This document shows, piece after piece, positions 42,800-51,545 of a DNA stretch of 64,000 nucleotides. This stretch comes from Bog-473 sp963736525 (GTDB lineage Bacteria > Actinomycetota > Acidimicrobiia > Acidimicrobiales > RAAP-2). How positions within the stretch are numbered: the first letter of the stretch is position 1; each line of letters starts with the position of its first letter. The stretch is from contig CAVTPF010000016.1 in the NCBI GenBank assembly GCA_963736525.1, forward strand, positions 124,001 to 188,000, given 5' to 3'. Both the position numbers and the translations under genes were made by a program. The notes under the pieces were generated by a model. It saw only the letters and a program-made list of their open reading frames with translations. It was not told the DNA's origin and ran no database searches.

Positions 42800-42953
42800 C
42801 CTCCACACGCGCAAACGGCCCGGGCACCACCCCGAGCCGCTGCACACAATCCGTCGTCCCCGCTGAAGGGAACACCGTGCACCTTAGTACCTCCGAATAT
42901 GCCGGCGCCACCATCATTACGCGCTGCGACGGCGGGGTGACGGACAATGCGCC

Positions 42954-43148
42954 ATGAGTGCGTCGCAACAGCGCGGCCATCGATACCGCGAGCCGAACGA
43001 TCACGACTCTCTGTCAAAACAGGTCAGGCCGACCGTGCGCCATCTCTTCGAACGGTTGTGCGCGTCAGGACCTACCGCGACGCAGCTCAAGGTCTGGTCG
43101 TACCTTGTCGGCGAAATCGGGCTCGACGTTCGGCTCTGGGATGCGTGA
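42954..43148 (+). CDS. N-terminal part of a replication-initiator-like protein
   Basis: A 64-aa frame from the ATG at 42954. Its end (SGPTATQLKVWSYLVGEIGL) resembles the first helices of the winged-helix domain in phage and plasmid initiator proteins. The stop at 43146-43148 overlaps the GTG of the next frame (GTGA), and that frame continues the domain exactly where this one stops. The two frames are therefore either coupled genes or one gene split by loss of one base. Confidence 0.6.
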   Translation: MSASQQRGHRYREPNDHDSLSKQVRPTVRHLFERLCASGPTATQLKVWSYLVGEIGLDVRLWDA

Positions 43149-43807
43149 GCACGTATCGGATCGCCGAAGTCATCAGAGTCGACCGGGCCAATGTTCGAAG
43201 AGCCCTGATCGAGCTGGAGAGGCTCGAAATCCTCGAGATCCAGCGCGGCGGAACCGATCGTGGCGGGCAAAAGCAGCTGACCCTGATCGGATTCGGACCG
43301 GGGTCTCTACGAACCCCGGTACCGGGGTCTATTTCGACCAAGGACCGGGGTCTATTTCGCCCCAAAACCGGGGTCTCCAGGAACCCCCACCAGTCCCTTC
43401 CAGGACTGCCAGGGGGCGCCGGCACTGCGCGCCCGTCGGCTGGGGCCTCCGGGGCGCGCGCCGAGCGCCTGACTCGCTTCGTCGAAGCATGGGATCTGTC
43501 GGAACACGAACTGCTGACCGAATCGACGGTCGAACGGATGGCCAAGGAGTCGGGAATCGCTGTGGATGAACTTTTCGAGGTCGGTCTTGTGAGTACGTAT
43601 AACTCCATGATCCGGCTGGACAACGCCGCCGCCGCCCGCTATCGACCAATGTCGCCAGAACGATTCGCCGATCAGTTCCCAGACGTACGGCATGCCTCAA
43701 CCATGCATGACCGCGCGATTCAGGCCGGGCACGACGAGGAGTTCGCCCGAGCCAGTGCAGCTGCATGGACGGCCTCACATTCTGAGCACCTCGAGGAGGC
43801 ATCGTGA
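43145..43807 (+). CDS. Winged-helix replication-initiator-like protein carrying iterons
   Basis: A 220-aa frame that opens with STYRIAEVIRVDRANVRRAL and LIELERLEILEIQRGG, the recognition helix and wing of an initiator-type winged helix. A low-complexity linker follows, encoded by the iteron repeats at 43297-43376, and then a helical C-terminal domain (about residues 110-220). The arrangement is like the lambda O gene, with the origin inside the initiator gene. It probably starts replication of the excised element. It is coupled to the frame before it and, by another GTGA, to the gene after it. Confidence 0.65.
   Translation: MSTYRIAEVIRVDRANVRRALIELERLEILEIQRGGTDRGGQKQLTLIGFGPGSLRTPVPGSISTKDRGLFRPKTGVSRNPHQSLPGLPGGAGTARPSAGASGARAERLTRFVEAWDLSEHELLTESTVERMAKESGIAVDELFEVGLVSTYNSMIRLDNAAAARYRPMSPERFADQFPDVRHASTMHDRAIQAGHDEEFARASAAAWTASHSEHLEEAS
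43297..43376 (+). repeat. Iteron array: four ACCGGGGTCT repeats (candidate replication origin)
   Basis: Copies start at 43297, 43321, 43344 and 43367, so the spacing is 24, 23 and 23 bp. The second copy is part of a perfect 16-bp palindrome (43313-43328, centre GGTACC). Because 23 is not a multiple of three, the repeats do not give a repeated peptide, which indicates selection on the DNA rather than on the protein. Confidence 0.75.
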
Positions 43808-44000
43808 CCTTCATCAACCACGACGAGGTCGTGATCCGCTGGCACAGCGAGACGGCACTGAGCGGCAGCGTCCGCGACGCCGCGGCATCCACGACTGCCA
43901 TTGGTCTGCATCAGACGGTTGGACGTGCAGCTGCGACGAGCCCTGCAACAACTGTGCTCATGTCCTTGCACTGAGAGCCATAGCGAGGGTGGCGACATGA
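43804..44000 (+). pseudogene. SWIM zinc-finger-like small protein, frameshifted
   Basis: The GTG at 43804 overlaps the stop of the initiator gene and opens a frame starting MTFINHDEVVIRWHSETALS, which ends at 43974. In the next frame the stretch 43887-44000 encodes HDCHWSASDGWTCSCDEPCN followed by NCAHVLALRAI, a SWIM-type CxC...CxH zinc site. Joining the two near 43875-43885 by adding one base gives a normal small SWIM protein of about 66 aa. As it stands the zinc site is not translated from the coupled start. Confidence 0.5.
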
Positions 44001-44114
44001 GCGAGGCGAGCTAATTTAGCCTCCGGTCCAGGCTGCAGCTTCGCCCCGAGTGTTCTCAGTGCCCCGGCTGCCGTCGATCTAGGGTCCGCTGTCTGATCGA
44101 TCAGGAGGAACCAA

Positions 44115-44627
44115 ATGGACCGCGAGCAACTCAGGGCGACTCAGGCACCTCTGAAAGCTCAGTACCGGGAAGACCCAGCGCGAGCGTTCATCACACTTCA
44201 CGCTGACGGAAGACTCGGAGATGAGGAGGTCTCATGCTCCGTAGCAACCGGCCAGGCGATGATGGAGGCAGGACTGCATCCTGCGACCGGCGGCGACGGC
44301 AGTCTCGCCTGCTCCGGCGACATGCTTCTTCAGGCCCTGGTGGCCTGTGCCGGAGTGACGCTGCGTTCTGTCGCTATCAACCGGGGACTCATCGTCGAAG
44401 GGAGCGTCCGGGCGGAGGGCGACCTTGACTTCCGGGGAACTCTTGGGGTCGAACGGGACGCCCCGGTCGGCTTCACGGTCATTCGCCTGCATTTCGACCT
44501 CACGACCTCGGCCACTCCCGAGGAAGTCGCCGATTTGGTTTCCACGACCGAGCGCTACTGCGTCGTGCTGCAGACGCTGGCTGGCACTCCGAGGATCACG
44601 GTTGGCGCGGAAGCCGGTTCTGCCTGA
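44115..44627 (+). CDS. OsmC/Ohr-family protein
   Basis: A 170-aa OsmC-type protein. The two redox cysteines are in MLLQALVACAGVTLRSVAIN and STTERYCVVLQTLAG, with the usual mid-length spacing. It probably reduces organic hydroperoxides or handles reactive sulfur in the cytoplasm. The ATG at 44115 has a strong AGGAGG site, and an isolated promoter region lies upstream. It lies beyond the integrative element. Confidence 0.9.
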   Translation: MDREQLRATQAPLKAQYREDPARAFITLHADGRLGDEEVSCSVATGQAMMEAGLHPATGGDGSLACSGDMLLQALVACAGVTLRSVAINRGLIVEGSVRAEGDLDFRGTLGVERDAPVGFTVIRLHFDLTTSATPEEVADLVSTTERYCVVLQTLAGTPRITVGAEAGSA

Positions 44628-44699
44628 GAACGGTCCTCGTGCATCCAGGCGGCTCAGACACCCGGCCCATACCCGGCGATCTGGGGCAGGCTGGCGTCT

Positions 44700-45518
44700 G
44701 TGGATGCCAGCGAACGCGACCGTTTGGCAGCGCGCCCTCTGGCCCTGCAGCGTTCGAGGTTGTTCGACCAACAAGCCGAGGCATATGACCGGTTCCGGCC
44801 GACCTATCCCGATGCGGTGATCGACGAGCTCCTCGGTCCGGTGCCTGCGGGCCTGGACGTTCTCGACGTGGGCTGTGGCACCGGGATTGCTTCACGACAG
44901 ATTGCCCAGCGTGGCGCCAAGGTGCTGGGGGTGGAACTCGCTCCGCGAATGGCGGAGATCGCCCGCGGTCATGGGGTCGACGTGGAGATCGCGGCCTTCG
45001 AAGCCTGGGACGCTGCTGGTCGCACTTTCGACCGGGTAACCTCGGCGCAGGCCTGGCACTGGCTCGACCTCCCTATCGCCACCGCCAAAGCGGCCTCTGT
45101 GCTGCGGCCGCGCGGCAAACTCTGTCTGATCTGGAACGCGGGGTGTCAGCCCGATGATCTGGCGGATGCTCTCGAGGAGGTGTACGCGAGAGTCGTGCCG
45201 CCCGGCGGTCACCGTCTGTTCCGGGGGTATGCGGCCAGCCGGTCATCCGACGTGAAGACCGGACTCGACTCGGAGATCGACGCCATCTCAGCGGTGCCTG
45301 ACTTCGGTGCACCGACAGAGAAGTGGTTCCCCTGGACGTGGGCCTACCAGCGGGATGAGTGGCTGGACCAGCTCGTGTCGCGGAGCGATCACACCGCCCT
45401 CGAACCAGCAGTCCGAGATCGTCTGTTCGAGGCCATCGGCGCGGCCATCGACGATCACGGCGGCTCGTTCGTCATGAACTTCGAGACCGTCCTGATCACC
45501 GCGACTCGGCTGGGGTAG
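44700..45518 (+). CDS. Class I SAM-dependent methyltransferase
   Basis: A 272-aa methyltransferase. The SAM-binding motif I is LDVLDVGCGTGIASRQIAQR, the acidic residue after strand 2 is in VLGVELAPRMAEIA, and motif II is FDRVTSAQAWHWLDLP. It resembles the group annotated as methyltransferase type 11 with a C-terminal helical cap. The substrate is unknown. The start is the GTG at 44700, 72 bp after the OsmC gene. Confidence 0.9.
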   Translation: MDASERDRLAARPLALQRSRLFDQQAEAYDRFRPTYPDAVIDELLGPVPAGLDVLDVGCGTGIASRQIAQRGAKVLGVELAPRMAEIARGHGVDVEIAAFEAWDAAGRTFDRVTSAQAWHWLDLPIATAKAASVLRPRGKLCLIWNAGCQPDDLADALEEVYARVVPPGGHRLFRGYAASRSSDVKTGLDSEIDAISAVPDFGAPTEKWFPWTWAYQRDEWLDQLVSRSDHTALEPAVRDRLFEAIGAAIDDHGGSFVMNFETVLITATRLG

Positions 45519-45530
45519 CCCCGGGCGCGG

Positions 45531-45566
45531 TCTGGGGAGTGGCACCCCGACCCGGGCGGTAGGGGA
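45531..45566. repeat. Cassette-type inverted repeat, copy A
   Basis: A hairpin (CTGGGG...CCCC) followed by GACCCGGGCGGTAGGGGA, 12 bp after the methyltransferase stop. It is one of a dispersed family whose right end is CCCGGCG-KT-x-GGGGAC; other copies are at 48939, 51800, 54910 and 58428. Confidence 0.4.
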
Positions 45567-45680
45567 TACCCAGAATCCTGGAAGGTTCGGCCGGACCTGC
45601 CCATCCAGAGATCACACCCGGCCCCCGGAATCCATGAACTCTGTTGAAATCGAAGCTGCCCTTTCGCGGCTGCCCTCTGC

Positions 45681-46169
45681 TCAACATGCACCGGTCGCAG
45701 CGACACCGTTCGTGCTCCCGCCGAGCCGGGAGGCGAACATCCTCGCCGCGTTGAGATCGGCCTCACTGGGTCTGCCCTTGTTGATGCCGCCGACAAGCCG
45801 CAGCGGGAACCATGTATCGAAACCCCGGCAGGAGAATGTTCCAACGACCCGGTAGCCCTTGGACCGGAGCAGGCTGATCAACACCAGGACGGTCGGTCGC
45901 CAGAAGATTTCCGGGCTTCCGCTGGTGGCGAAGACAAAAGCCGGCGTGCCGTGCGCCTTCGGCAGTGAGCGGGCGAACCGCCACAGCCGGGCGTGGAACA
46001 TCATGCCGTAGATGCCCGAGCCGATACCCAAGAGGTCATAGCCGGCCACATCAGCCGGAGCCACCTCTTCTGGCTCGACGACAGACGCGCTGAGCACCTC
46101 TCCGATCGCTTCCGCCACGTGTCGTGTGTTGCCCTGGGAGATCGAAACACACACGATCAGCGTCGTCAT
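45681..46169 (-). CDS. Flavodoxin-like protein
   Basis: A 162-aa flavodoxin fold. The FMN phosphate loop is VSISQGNTRHVAEAIG at residues about 7-22, and the isoalloxazine loops are GSGIYGMMFHARL and FATSGSPEIFWRPT. It carries electrons or acts as a quinone or protoporphyrinogen-type reductase. The ATG at 46169 has GAGAGGGG upstream. There are no clear operon partners. Confidence 0.88.
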   Translation of the reverse strand: MTTLIVCVSISQGNTRHVAEAIGEVLSASVVEPEEVAPADVAGYDLLGIGSGIYGMMFHARLWRFARSLPKAHGTPAFVFATSGSPEIFWRPTVLVLISLLRSKGYRVVGTFSCRGFDTWFPLRLVGGINKGRPSEADLNAARMFASRLGGSTNGVAATGAC

Positions 46170-46398
46170 CACCGACCCCTCTCGATTGACATGTCTCCAG
46201 AATCGCACTCCTCGGCGGGGTCAGACAGGGCCGTATGTCCCTGCATCTGTTGGGTGAGTCGTGTGGCTGTCTCGGATCGTTCGGTCGTGTTGGCTTTTGG
46301 CACGCCAAGGCATCGACACGTCCATAAGCGCCGCAGGATGGCACCCGATCCCGGCGAACGGGGGCACCCTCGGGTCAAGTCGGCGTAGGGTGCCGGGC

Positions 46399-47070
46399 AT
46401 GAGCACCTCCTACTGGCGTGGCGCTGTCGAGGACGAGGCCATGCAAGATGAGCACGATTTCATTTGGAAGGCGATGCTCGACACCATCGACATCAACCTG
46501 ACAGGAAAGCGGGTGCTCGACGCCGGCTGCAACCGTGGGGGATTCCTGCGACTGCTCGTCGATACCGCGGGGATCGCCGAGGGCGCCGGATACGACCCCG
46601 CCTCGGGGGCCATCACTGACGCCCGCCGCCTCACCAGCGACAGACCGCTTTCCTTCGAGATTGCCGACACCGTGCCGCAGGGATGGAGCGATTTCGACGT
46701 GGCCTTTAGCCATGAAGTCCTTTACTTGCTCGAGGACTTTACGGCCCATGCGGCCAGACTCTTTGACGCCCTAAAGCCCGGTGGGGCCTACTTCGCAGTC
46801 ATGGGGGTTCACGAAGACAGCCCCATGATGTCGGCGTGGCACGCCGAAAGCGCAGCCGAGTTAGGACTGCCGCGGCTCTACGGGCTCGATGAGGTCGCTG
46901 CGGCCTTCGAGGGCGCCGGCTTCTCCTCGTCTGTGGCCAACTTGAAGCTCGGTTTCGTCCCGGTCTCGGCGCATCGGCACGGGCATGACCACCGGAGGGA
47001 TCTCCTGGCGTGGTTGGACTATTACAGCCGTGAGAAGGTCCTGCTTCGATTCACACGCCCAAGCTCCTAG
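46399..47070 (+). CDS. Class I SAM-dependent methyltransferase
   Basis: A 223-aa methyltransferase with motif I GKRVLDAGCNRGGFLRLLVD, the second motif GAGYDPASGAITDAR, and the motif FDVAFSHEVLYLLEDFTAHA. The ATG at 46399 is chosen; an upstream extension to 46261 looks non-coding. Its codon use is slightly less GC-rich than that of part A. The substrate is unknown. Confidence 0.88.
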   Translation: MSTSYWRGAVEDEAMQDEHDFIWKAMLDTIDINLTGKRVLDAGCNRGGFLRLLVDTAGIAEGAGYDPASGAITDARRLTSDRPLSFEIADTVPQGWSDFDVAFSHEVLYLLEDFTAHAARLFDALKPGGAYFAVMGVHEDSPMMSAWHAESAAELGLPRLYGLDEVAAAFEGAGFSSSVANLKLGFVPVSAHRHGHDHRRDLLAWLDYYSREKVLLRFTRPSS

Positions 47071-47151
47071 TCATGTGGTCGAGGGCAGGGCCTACCTACC
47101 GGCGCGGTCACCATCGAACTACCACACCATCCCACCGTCCTGATGCGATGA

Positions 47152-47172
47152 AGGGGCGGGGCCTCCGCCCCT
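47152..47172. repeat. 8-bp-stem hairpin at the edge of the IS110-type element
   Basis: AGGGGCGG (47152-47159) and CCGCCCCT (47165-47172) flank the loop GGCCT, 70 bp before the transposase start. It may be the upstream end structure or terminator of the IS110 element, which lacks classical terminal repeats. Confidence 0.4.
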
Positions 47173-47241
47173 CGTGAAGATCCGAGCGTCGCGAGCACTC
47201 GGGCTTCGCAAACAAACCCTCGACAAGAGGAGGAGGCCCCT

Positions 47242-48261
47242 ATGGAACGACAGTATGTCGGAATCGACCTGCATCGCCGCAGCTCGACCATCTATCGGAT
47301 GTCACCGGACGGCGAGACGCTCGGCTGTGTGCGGATCCCAAGCCAGCCCTTCGAGCTCGCCCAGGCCATGGCCGAAGCCGGACCAGATCCCGAGGTGGTC
47401 CTCGAGTCCACCTATGGCTGGTACTGGGCCGCCGATCTGCTTCAAGAGCTCGGCGCCAACGTCCACCTCGCCCATGCGCTCGGGAACAACTGGGGCCATC
47501 GCCGGGTGAAGAACGACGAACGCGACGCCCAGGACCTGGCCGCCATGTTGCGCATCGGGCGCCTGGCCGAGGCCTGGATCGCCCCACCCGAGGTCCGAGA
47601 ACTGCGCGAGCTGGTTCGCTATCGCTACTCGCTCATCCGCCACCGCACCTCAGCCAAGGCCCAGATCCACGGGGTGATGGCCAAGAACGGCATCTTGCCC
47701 GTGGTCGGTGAGCTCTGGGGCCCCATCGGCACCGCCCAGCTCGACGGGCTCGAGTTGCCCGAGGCCTACGCGCTGCGCATGGACTCACTGCGCCAGCTCC
47801 TCGCCCACTACGAACGCGAGATCACCCGCCTCGACGCCACCATCCACCATCGCCTCAAGGACGATCCGGGCTATCGGGCCCTGGTGCGTCTGCCCGGGGT
47901 GGGCAAGGTCATCGCCGCCATCTTCGTGGCCGAGATCGGCGACGTCTCTCGCTTCGACTCAGCCAAGAAGCTCTGTTCTTGGGCCGGGCTCACCCCCAAG
48001 CACCGCGAGTCCGACGAGGTGGTCCACCGCGGCTCGATCACCAAACAGGGATCGCCGCTCGTGCGCTGGGCCGCCATCGAGGCTGTCGGCAACTACCGGG
48101 CCAAGGGCAACGAGAAGCTCCGGGCCGACTACACACGCATCGCCGAGCGCCGTGGCAAGTACAAGGCCCGAGTCGCCGTCGCCCGCAAACTCCTCACCCT
48201 CGTGTTCTACGCGATGCGAGATGGAGAGGTCAGATGTCTCGATACTCCCGCGGCCGCCTGA
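47242..48261 (+). CDS. IS110-family transposase
   Basis: A 339-aa transposase. The N-terminal DEDD/RuvC-like domain begins QYVGIDLHRRSSTIYRMSPD with the glutamate in VVLESTYGWYWAADLL and KNDERDAQDLAAMLR. The C-terminal domain contains LVRLPGVGKVIAAIFVAEIG, CSWAGLTPKHRES and the serine-containing GSITKQGSPLVRWAAIEAV. It appears intact. IS110 elements move without terminal inverted repeats, often guided by a structured RNA from the element's ends, so the exact element ends cannot be fixed here. A good ribosome site (GAGGAGG) precedes the ATG. Confidence 0.93.
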   Translation: MERQYVGIDLHRRSSTIYRMSPDGETLGCVRIPSQPFELAQAMAEAGPDPEVVLESTYGWYWAADLLQELGANVHLAHALGNNWGHRRVKNDERDAQDLAAMLRIGRLAEAWIAPPEVRELRELVRYRYSLIRHRTSAKAQIHGVMAKNGILPVVGELWGPIGTAQLDGLELPEAYALRMDSLRQLLAHYEREITRLDATIHHRLKDDPGYRALVRLPGVGKVIAAIFVAEIGDVSRFDSAKKLCSWAGLTPKHRESDEVVHRGSITKQGSPLVRWAAIEAVGNYRAKGNEKLRADYTRIAERRGKYKARVAVARKLLTLVFYAMRDGEVRCLDTPAAA

Positions 48262-48662
48262 GTCTCGGCCACGGACCGACGCCGCGCTCGACGTACGCCG
48301 TGGCCCGCCAGCTCTGGCGTGGCCGTCGTTTCTGATTGAGCCCGTCGGGACGTGGCCGAACCCCATCATGTCGGGAATCGACGAATGAATGGCTGGCTGC
48401 CCTCCGGGACCGCGACAGAGCCCACTTCGCAGTGATGGGAACCACCTCCACATAAGCGGGGCGTCCTCTTCGAGGATGCGCCACTCGCCGCCGGCGTCAA
48501 GCCTTGGTTCGCGACGAGCCGATGCTCGAGCTTGACCCCGGCGCCTCGTCGGCGCGCGCACGCGTGCAGGACGCCGCCGGCCGTATTACCAGGCCAGACA
48601 GAAAGCCAGATCTCTTGACTGGCCCCGCCCCTTCATGTACGGCGTACTGGGATAGGCGGCGA
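48262..48662. other. 401-bp gap after the IS110 transposase
   Basis: No convincing gene is seen on either strand. The first 100-250 bp are probably the right end of the IS110 element, where a guide RNA can be encoded in some family members; I could not identify a clear fold by eye. Confidence 0.4.
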
Positions 48663-48863
48663 TTACCCCCTGGACTTAGCGTTTCTCCGAATGGCCGGTA
48701 TCCACGAAGCCTGCAAGATGACAAAACCGACGATGAGAAAAGCGATGCCGAATGGCCGACTTGTCCCAACGAATCCACCGCCGACGGCCATGCAGACTGC
48801 AGCTAAGGACACGACGGTCCCTGTTTGAAGGAATCGCCGGTCTCTGCTGGTCGTTGCCGCCAC
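48663..48863 (-). CDS. Small two-helix membrane protein
   Basis: A 66-aa protein from the GTG at 48863. It has two hydrophobic segments, TGTVVSLAAVCMAVGGGFVG and PFGIAFLIVGFVILQASWIP, with a basic tail (RRNAKSRG). The open frame continues upstream to 48947 but there it runs through a repeat copy. The function is unknown. It resembles a single-gene cassette in size and isolation. Confidence 0.6.
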   Translation of the reverse strand: MAATTSRDRRFLQTGTVVSLAAVCMAVGGGFVGTSRPFGIAFLIVGFVILQASWIPAIRRNAKSRG

Positions 48864-49248
48864 GGAGCCAGTATCGGCCCGAACAGTGGTTGGCTGAAGC
48901 CTGGGGTTCGGAGTCGCACCAGCTCGAAGGTGCGGCAAGGGTTGCACCCCGGCCCGGCGGTAGGTGACAGTGCGAGGGATGCTGCCGGTCGCGCGTTTTG
49001 GGGCACCCTATGGTCGTCTGATCCGTCGAGCTGGTCTATGCGCTGCCGGCGTCTGACAGCCGAACCACGCGCACCGTTTCGACTGCTCGCGCTGAGCAAG
49101 CATTCGGTCGTCTGGGCTCGGAAGTACGTGTCGCTGACCCGGCTGATTGGGTCACCCTCGCTCTCTCCCTGGCAGTTTCCACACCGGGGGATCTCGTCGG
49201 CGGATGCGGCCGTCAAGGCATCGGAGCGACCTGCGTCGCTCTGCCCAG
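48864..49248. other. 385-bp gap with a cassette-type repeat (copy B)
   Basis: No gene is supported. At 48939-48968 the gap holds repeat copy B (GGGTTGCACCCC followed by GGCCCGGCGGTAGGTGAC), with GTCGCACC/GGTGCGGC arms just to its left. Confidence 0.4.
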
Positions 49249-50061
49249 CTACGCCTCCGCCTTGCGGTAAAGGTTCAGCGAGACGAAGAGGAAGACCACG
49301 AAGATGCCCATGCACCAAGCGATCGCCTGCCAAAGATCCGGGGAAAGCGGCCCGCCCTCGAACAGTGCCCGCACCGAGTTGATGACGACACTGGCCGGCT
49401 GGTTGCGGGCGAAGGGCTGGAGCCAACCGGGCATGGTGGCCACGGGCACGACGGCGGAGCTGGCGAAAAAGAGGATGAACATCGGAACCATGGCGGTGAT
49501 CTGGGCCGTCTGCGGATCCTTGACCGCGAGGCCCACTGCCGCGTAGACCCAGATGAACGCGTAGCCGAACAGGATGATCAACCCGATGCCGGCGAGGCAT
49601 GCGCCCAGGGTGCTGTTGAAGCGGAATCCGACGAGGAGCCCGAGGGCGATGATGAAGAACAGCGCCAGTACGTTGCGGCAGAGGTCGGCGAGCGTGCGGC
49701 CCGCCAGGAAGGCCGATCGGGCCATGGGCAGGCTGCGGAACCGGTCCATCATGCCTGTCTGGAGGTCCTGGGCAAGGGCGAGCGAGGTGGTCATTCCGCC
49801 GATGAGCACCGCTTCGAGGAAGATCGCGGGCACGACGTAGTCCACGTAATCGATGCCCGGGATGTGGATGGCGCCCCCGAGCACGTAGCGGAACAGGAGG
49901 AGGATGATCGCCGGCTGCGCGATCGACATCGCCAGCAGCTGCGGTGTGCGGATGATGCGGAGCAGGTTCCGCTTGGTCATCCCCATGAAGTCCCGAAGCG
50001 CCAAGCCCGGGGTCAGGGAGGGGATCTCGGCGCTGAGGCGCCGCACCGCGAGATCACTCAT
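49249..50061 (-). CDS. ABC-2 type permease (DrrB-like)
   Basis: A 270-aa permease with six hydrophobic segments (for example LFFIIALGLLVGF, GIGLIILFGYAFIWVYAAVG, AITAMVPMFILFFASSAVVP) and the conserved loop MMDRFRSLPMARSAFLAGR of drug-export ABC-2 permeases. The ATG at 50061 overlaps the end of the ATPase gene by 8 bp and has a GAGG site. Together they form a DrrAB-type exporter in the cytoplasmic membrane. The exported compound is unknown. Confidence 0.93.
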   Translation of the reverse strand: MSDLAVRRLSAEIPSLTPGLALRDFMGMTKRNLLRIIRTPQLLAMSIAQPAIILLLFRYVLGGAIHIPGIDYVDYVVPAIFLEAVLIGGMTTSLALAQDLQTGMMDRFRSLPMARSAFLAGRTLADLCRNVLALFFIIALGLLVGFRFNSTLGACLAGIGLIILFGYAFIWVYAAVGLAVKDPQTAQITAMVPMFILFFASSAVVPVATMPGWLQPFARNQPASVVINSVRALFEGGPLSPDLWQAIAWCMGIFVVFLFVSLNLYRKAEA

Positions 50062-51136
50062 CGTCTCCACCTCCGGCCTCCCCGGAATCCGCATGCTCAT
50101 CGGATGCCGTCGGGTGCCCGGTGAACGACAGGAACACGTCGTCGAGCGAGGGCCGCCGGATCCCGAGGTCATCGAGGGCGACGCCGCCGTCGTCGAGCGC
50201 CCGACCGGCGGCGATGAGCACCTTCGCACTGCCCTTGACGGGGAGACTGACCTCTTTGAGGTCGACGTTGAGGCGGGGCGGCGTGCTGCCGAACGGGGCC
50301 ACCAGTGCGGCCGCCCGCTCGAGATCGCCCGCGTCGGCAACCCTGACCTCGAGGACGTCACCGCCGAGCTGGTCCTTGAGCTGATCCGCCGTTCCGTGGG
50401 CGACGATGCGACCGGTGTCGAGCACGACGATCCGGTCCGCCAGGTGCTCCGCTTCCTCCATGTACTGCGTCGTGAGCAGGACGGTGGTGCCCTCGCCAAC
50501 GAGTTCTTCTATGAACTGCCACAGATCGTTCCTCGTCCGGGGATCGAGTCCGGTCGTCGGTTCATCGAGGAACAGGATCGGCGGCCGCCCGATCAGGCTG
50601 GCTGCGAGGTCGAGGCGCCGGCGCATGCCGCCCGAGTAGGTCTTGACCGGCTTGTCGCCGGCGCCGGTGAGCGTCATGCGCTCCAGTGCTTCCTGGGCCC
50701 GGCGCCGGTACTCGGCCCTGTCAAGGTGATAGAGGAGGCCCACGAGCTCGAGGTTCTCCCGCCCGGTCAACAGCTCGTCGACCGAGGCGAACTGCCCGGC
50801 GAGTCCGATGAGGGACCGGATCGCGGTGGCGTCTCGCCCGACGTCGAGGCCGGCCACCCTGGCATAGCCCGCGTCGGGTGTCAGCAATGTGGTCAGGATC
50901 CGGATGAGCGTGGTCTTGCCTGCGCCATTGGGTCCGAGCAGCGCAAGCACCCGTCCCGCGTCGACGGACAGAGACACGTTGTCGAGGGCCAGGGTCGAGC
51001 CGAAGCGCTTCGTGACGCTCTCCACCTGGACAGCGGCGCGCCAATCGTTCGCCCCGCCCGCCGGGCGGGTTGGCCGATCGGGCGCAGCATGGTGCCCGGG
51101 TCCGTCGGTTTCGTCCATTGGAATCGTGGTGACCAT
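50054..51136 (-). CDS. ABC transporter ATPase (DrrA-like)
   Basis: A 360-aa ATPase. Walker A is LLGPNGAGKTTLIRILTTLL, the signature is KTYSGGMRRRLDLAASLIG, Walker B is PPILFLDEPTTGLDPRTRND, and the switch histidine is replaced by glutamine in TVLLTTQYMEEAEHLAD, as in DrrA proteins. The C-terminal 110 residues are the regulatory extension common in this subfamily. It powers the permease encoded downstream. Confidence 0.95.
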   Translation of the reverse strand: MVTTIPMDETDGPGHHAAPDRPTRPAGGANDWRAAVQVESVTKRFGSTLALDNVSLSVDAGRVLALLGPNGAGKTTLIRILTTLLTPDAGYARVAGLDVGRDATAIRSLIGLAGQFASVDELLTGRENLELVGLLYHLDRAEYRRRAQEALERMTLTGAGDKPVKTYSGGMRRRLDLAASLIGRPPILFLDEPTTGLDPRTRNDLWQFIEELVGEGTTVLLTTQYMEEAEHLADRIVVLDTGRIVAHGTADQLKDQLGGDVLEVRVADAGDLERAAALVAPFGSTPPRLNVDLKEVSLPVKGSAKVLIAAGRALDDGGVALDDLGIRRPSLDDVFLSFTGHPTASDEHADSGEAGGGDDE

Positions 51137-51545
51137 GGCCCACCTGCCTGTTCTCGCGCAGGAGGCCTGCTTTTATTCATCGTGCAGCATCAAGGCTGCT
51201 TGACATAGAGGAAAACGTCCCGACCGGACCCCTCGGGTGACCGTCCAGAAAGGGCCGTTCCTGGCTGGCGAACATTCGCGAGCACCGGGTCCATTGCAAC
51301 CCTCTCGGAGGCGCCGGACCTCTGGCCGACGGCTGCCGGATCGTGACCGAGGAAGCGTCGTACGTCGGCAATGTTCAACTTCAGCGCGCCCATCGAGGTG
51401 TCCCACTTTGACGGCGCGATAAGCAAGTGGGACATGCCACCGAGGTGCCGGACTGTCCTACCGTCCCGGCGAAGTGGGGCACCCTGTCCTTGTGGACTGG
51501 CATGCTTTGTGAGTGGGCCAAGACAGCAGTGACTCCAGTCGGGCG
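51137..51545. other. 409-bp gap upstream of the exporter genes, with repeat copy E
   Basis: No gene is supported, though frames are open by chance. At 51446-51471 lies a 26-nt stretch that reappears at 54920-54945 with a single difference (contains ACTGTCCTACCGTCCCGGCG). The promoter of the exporter operon must lie near 51140-51250, but no clear boxes are visible. Confidence 0.4.

Noticed and set aside
48504..48806. A 100-aa plus-strand protein downstream of the IS110 transposase
   Set aside because: It has shadow-like composition and covers the antisense of the better-supported membrane protein at 48663-48863.
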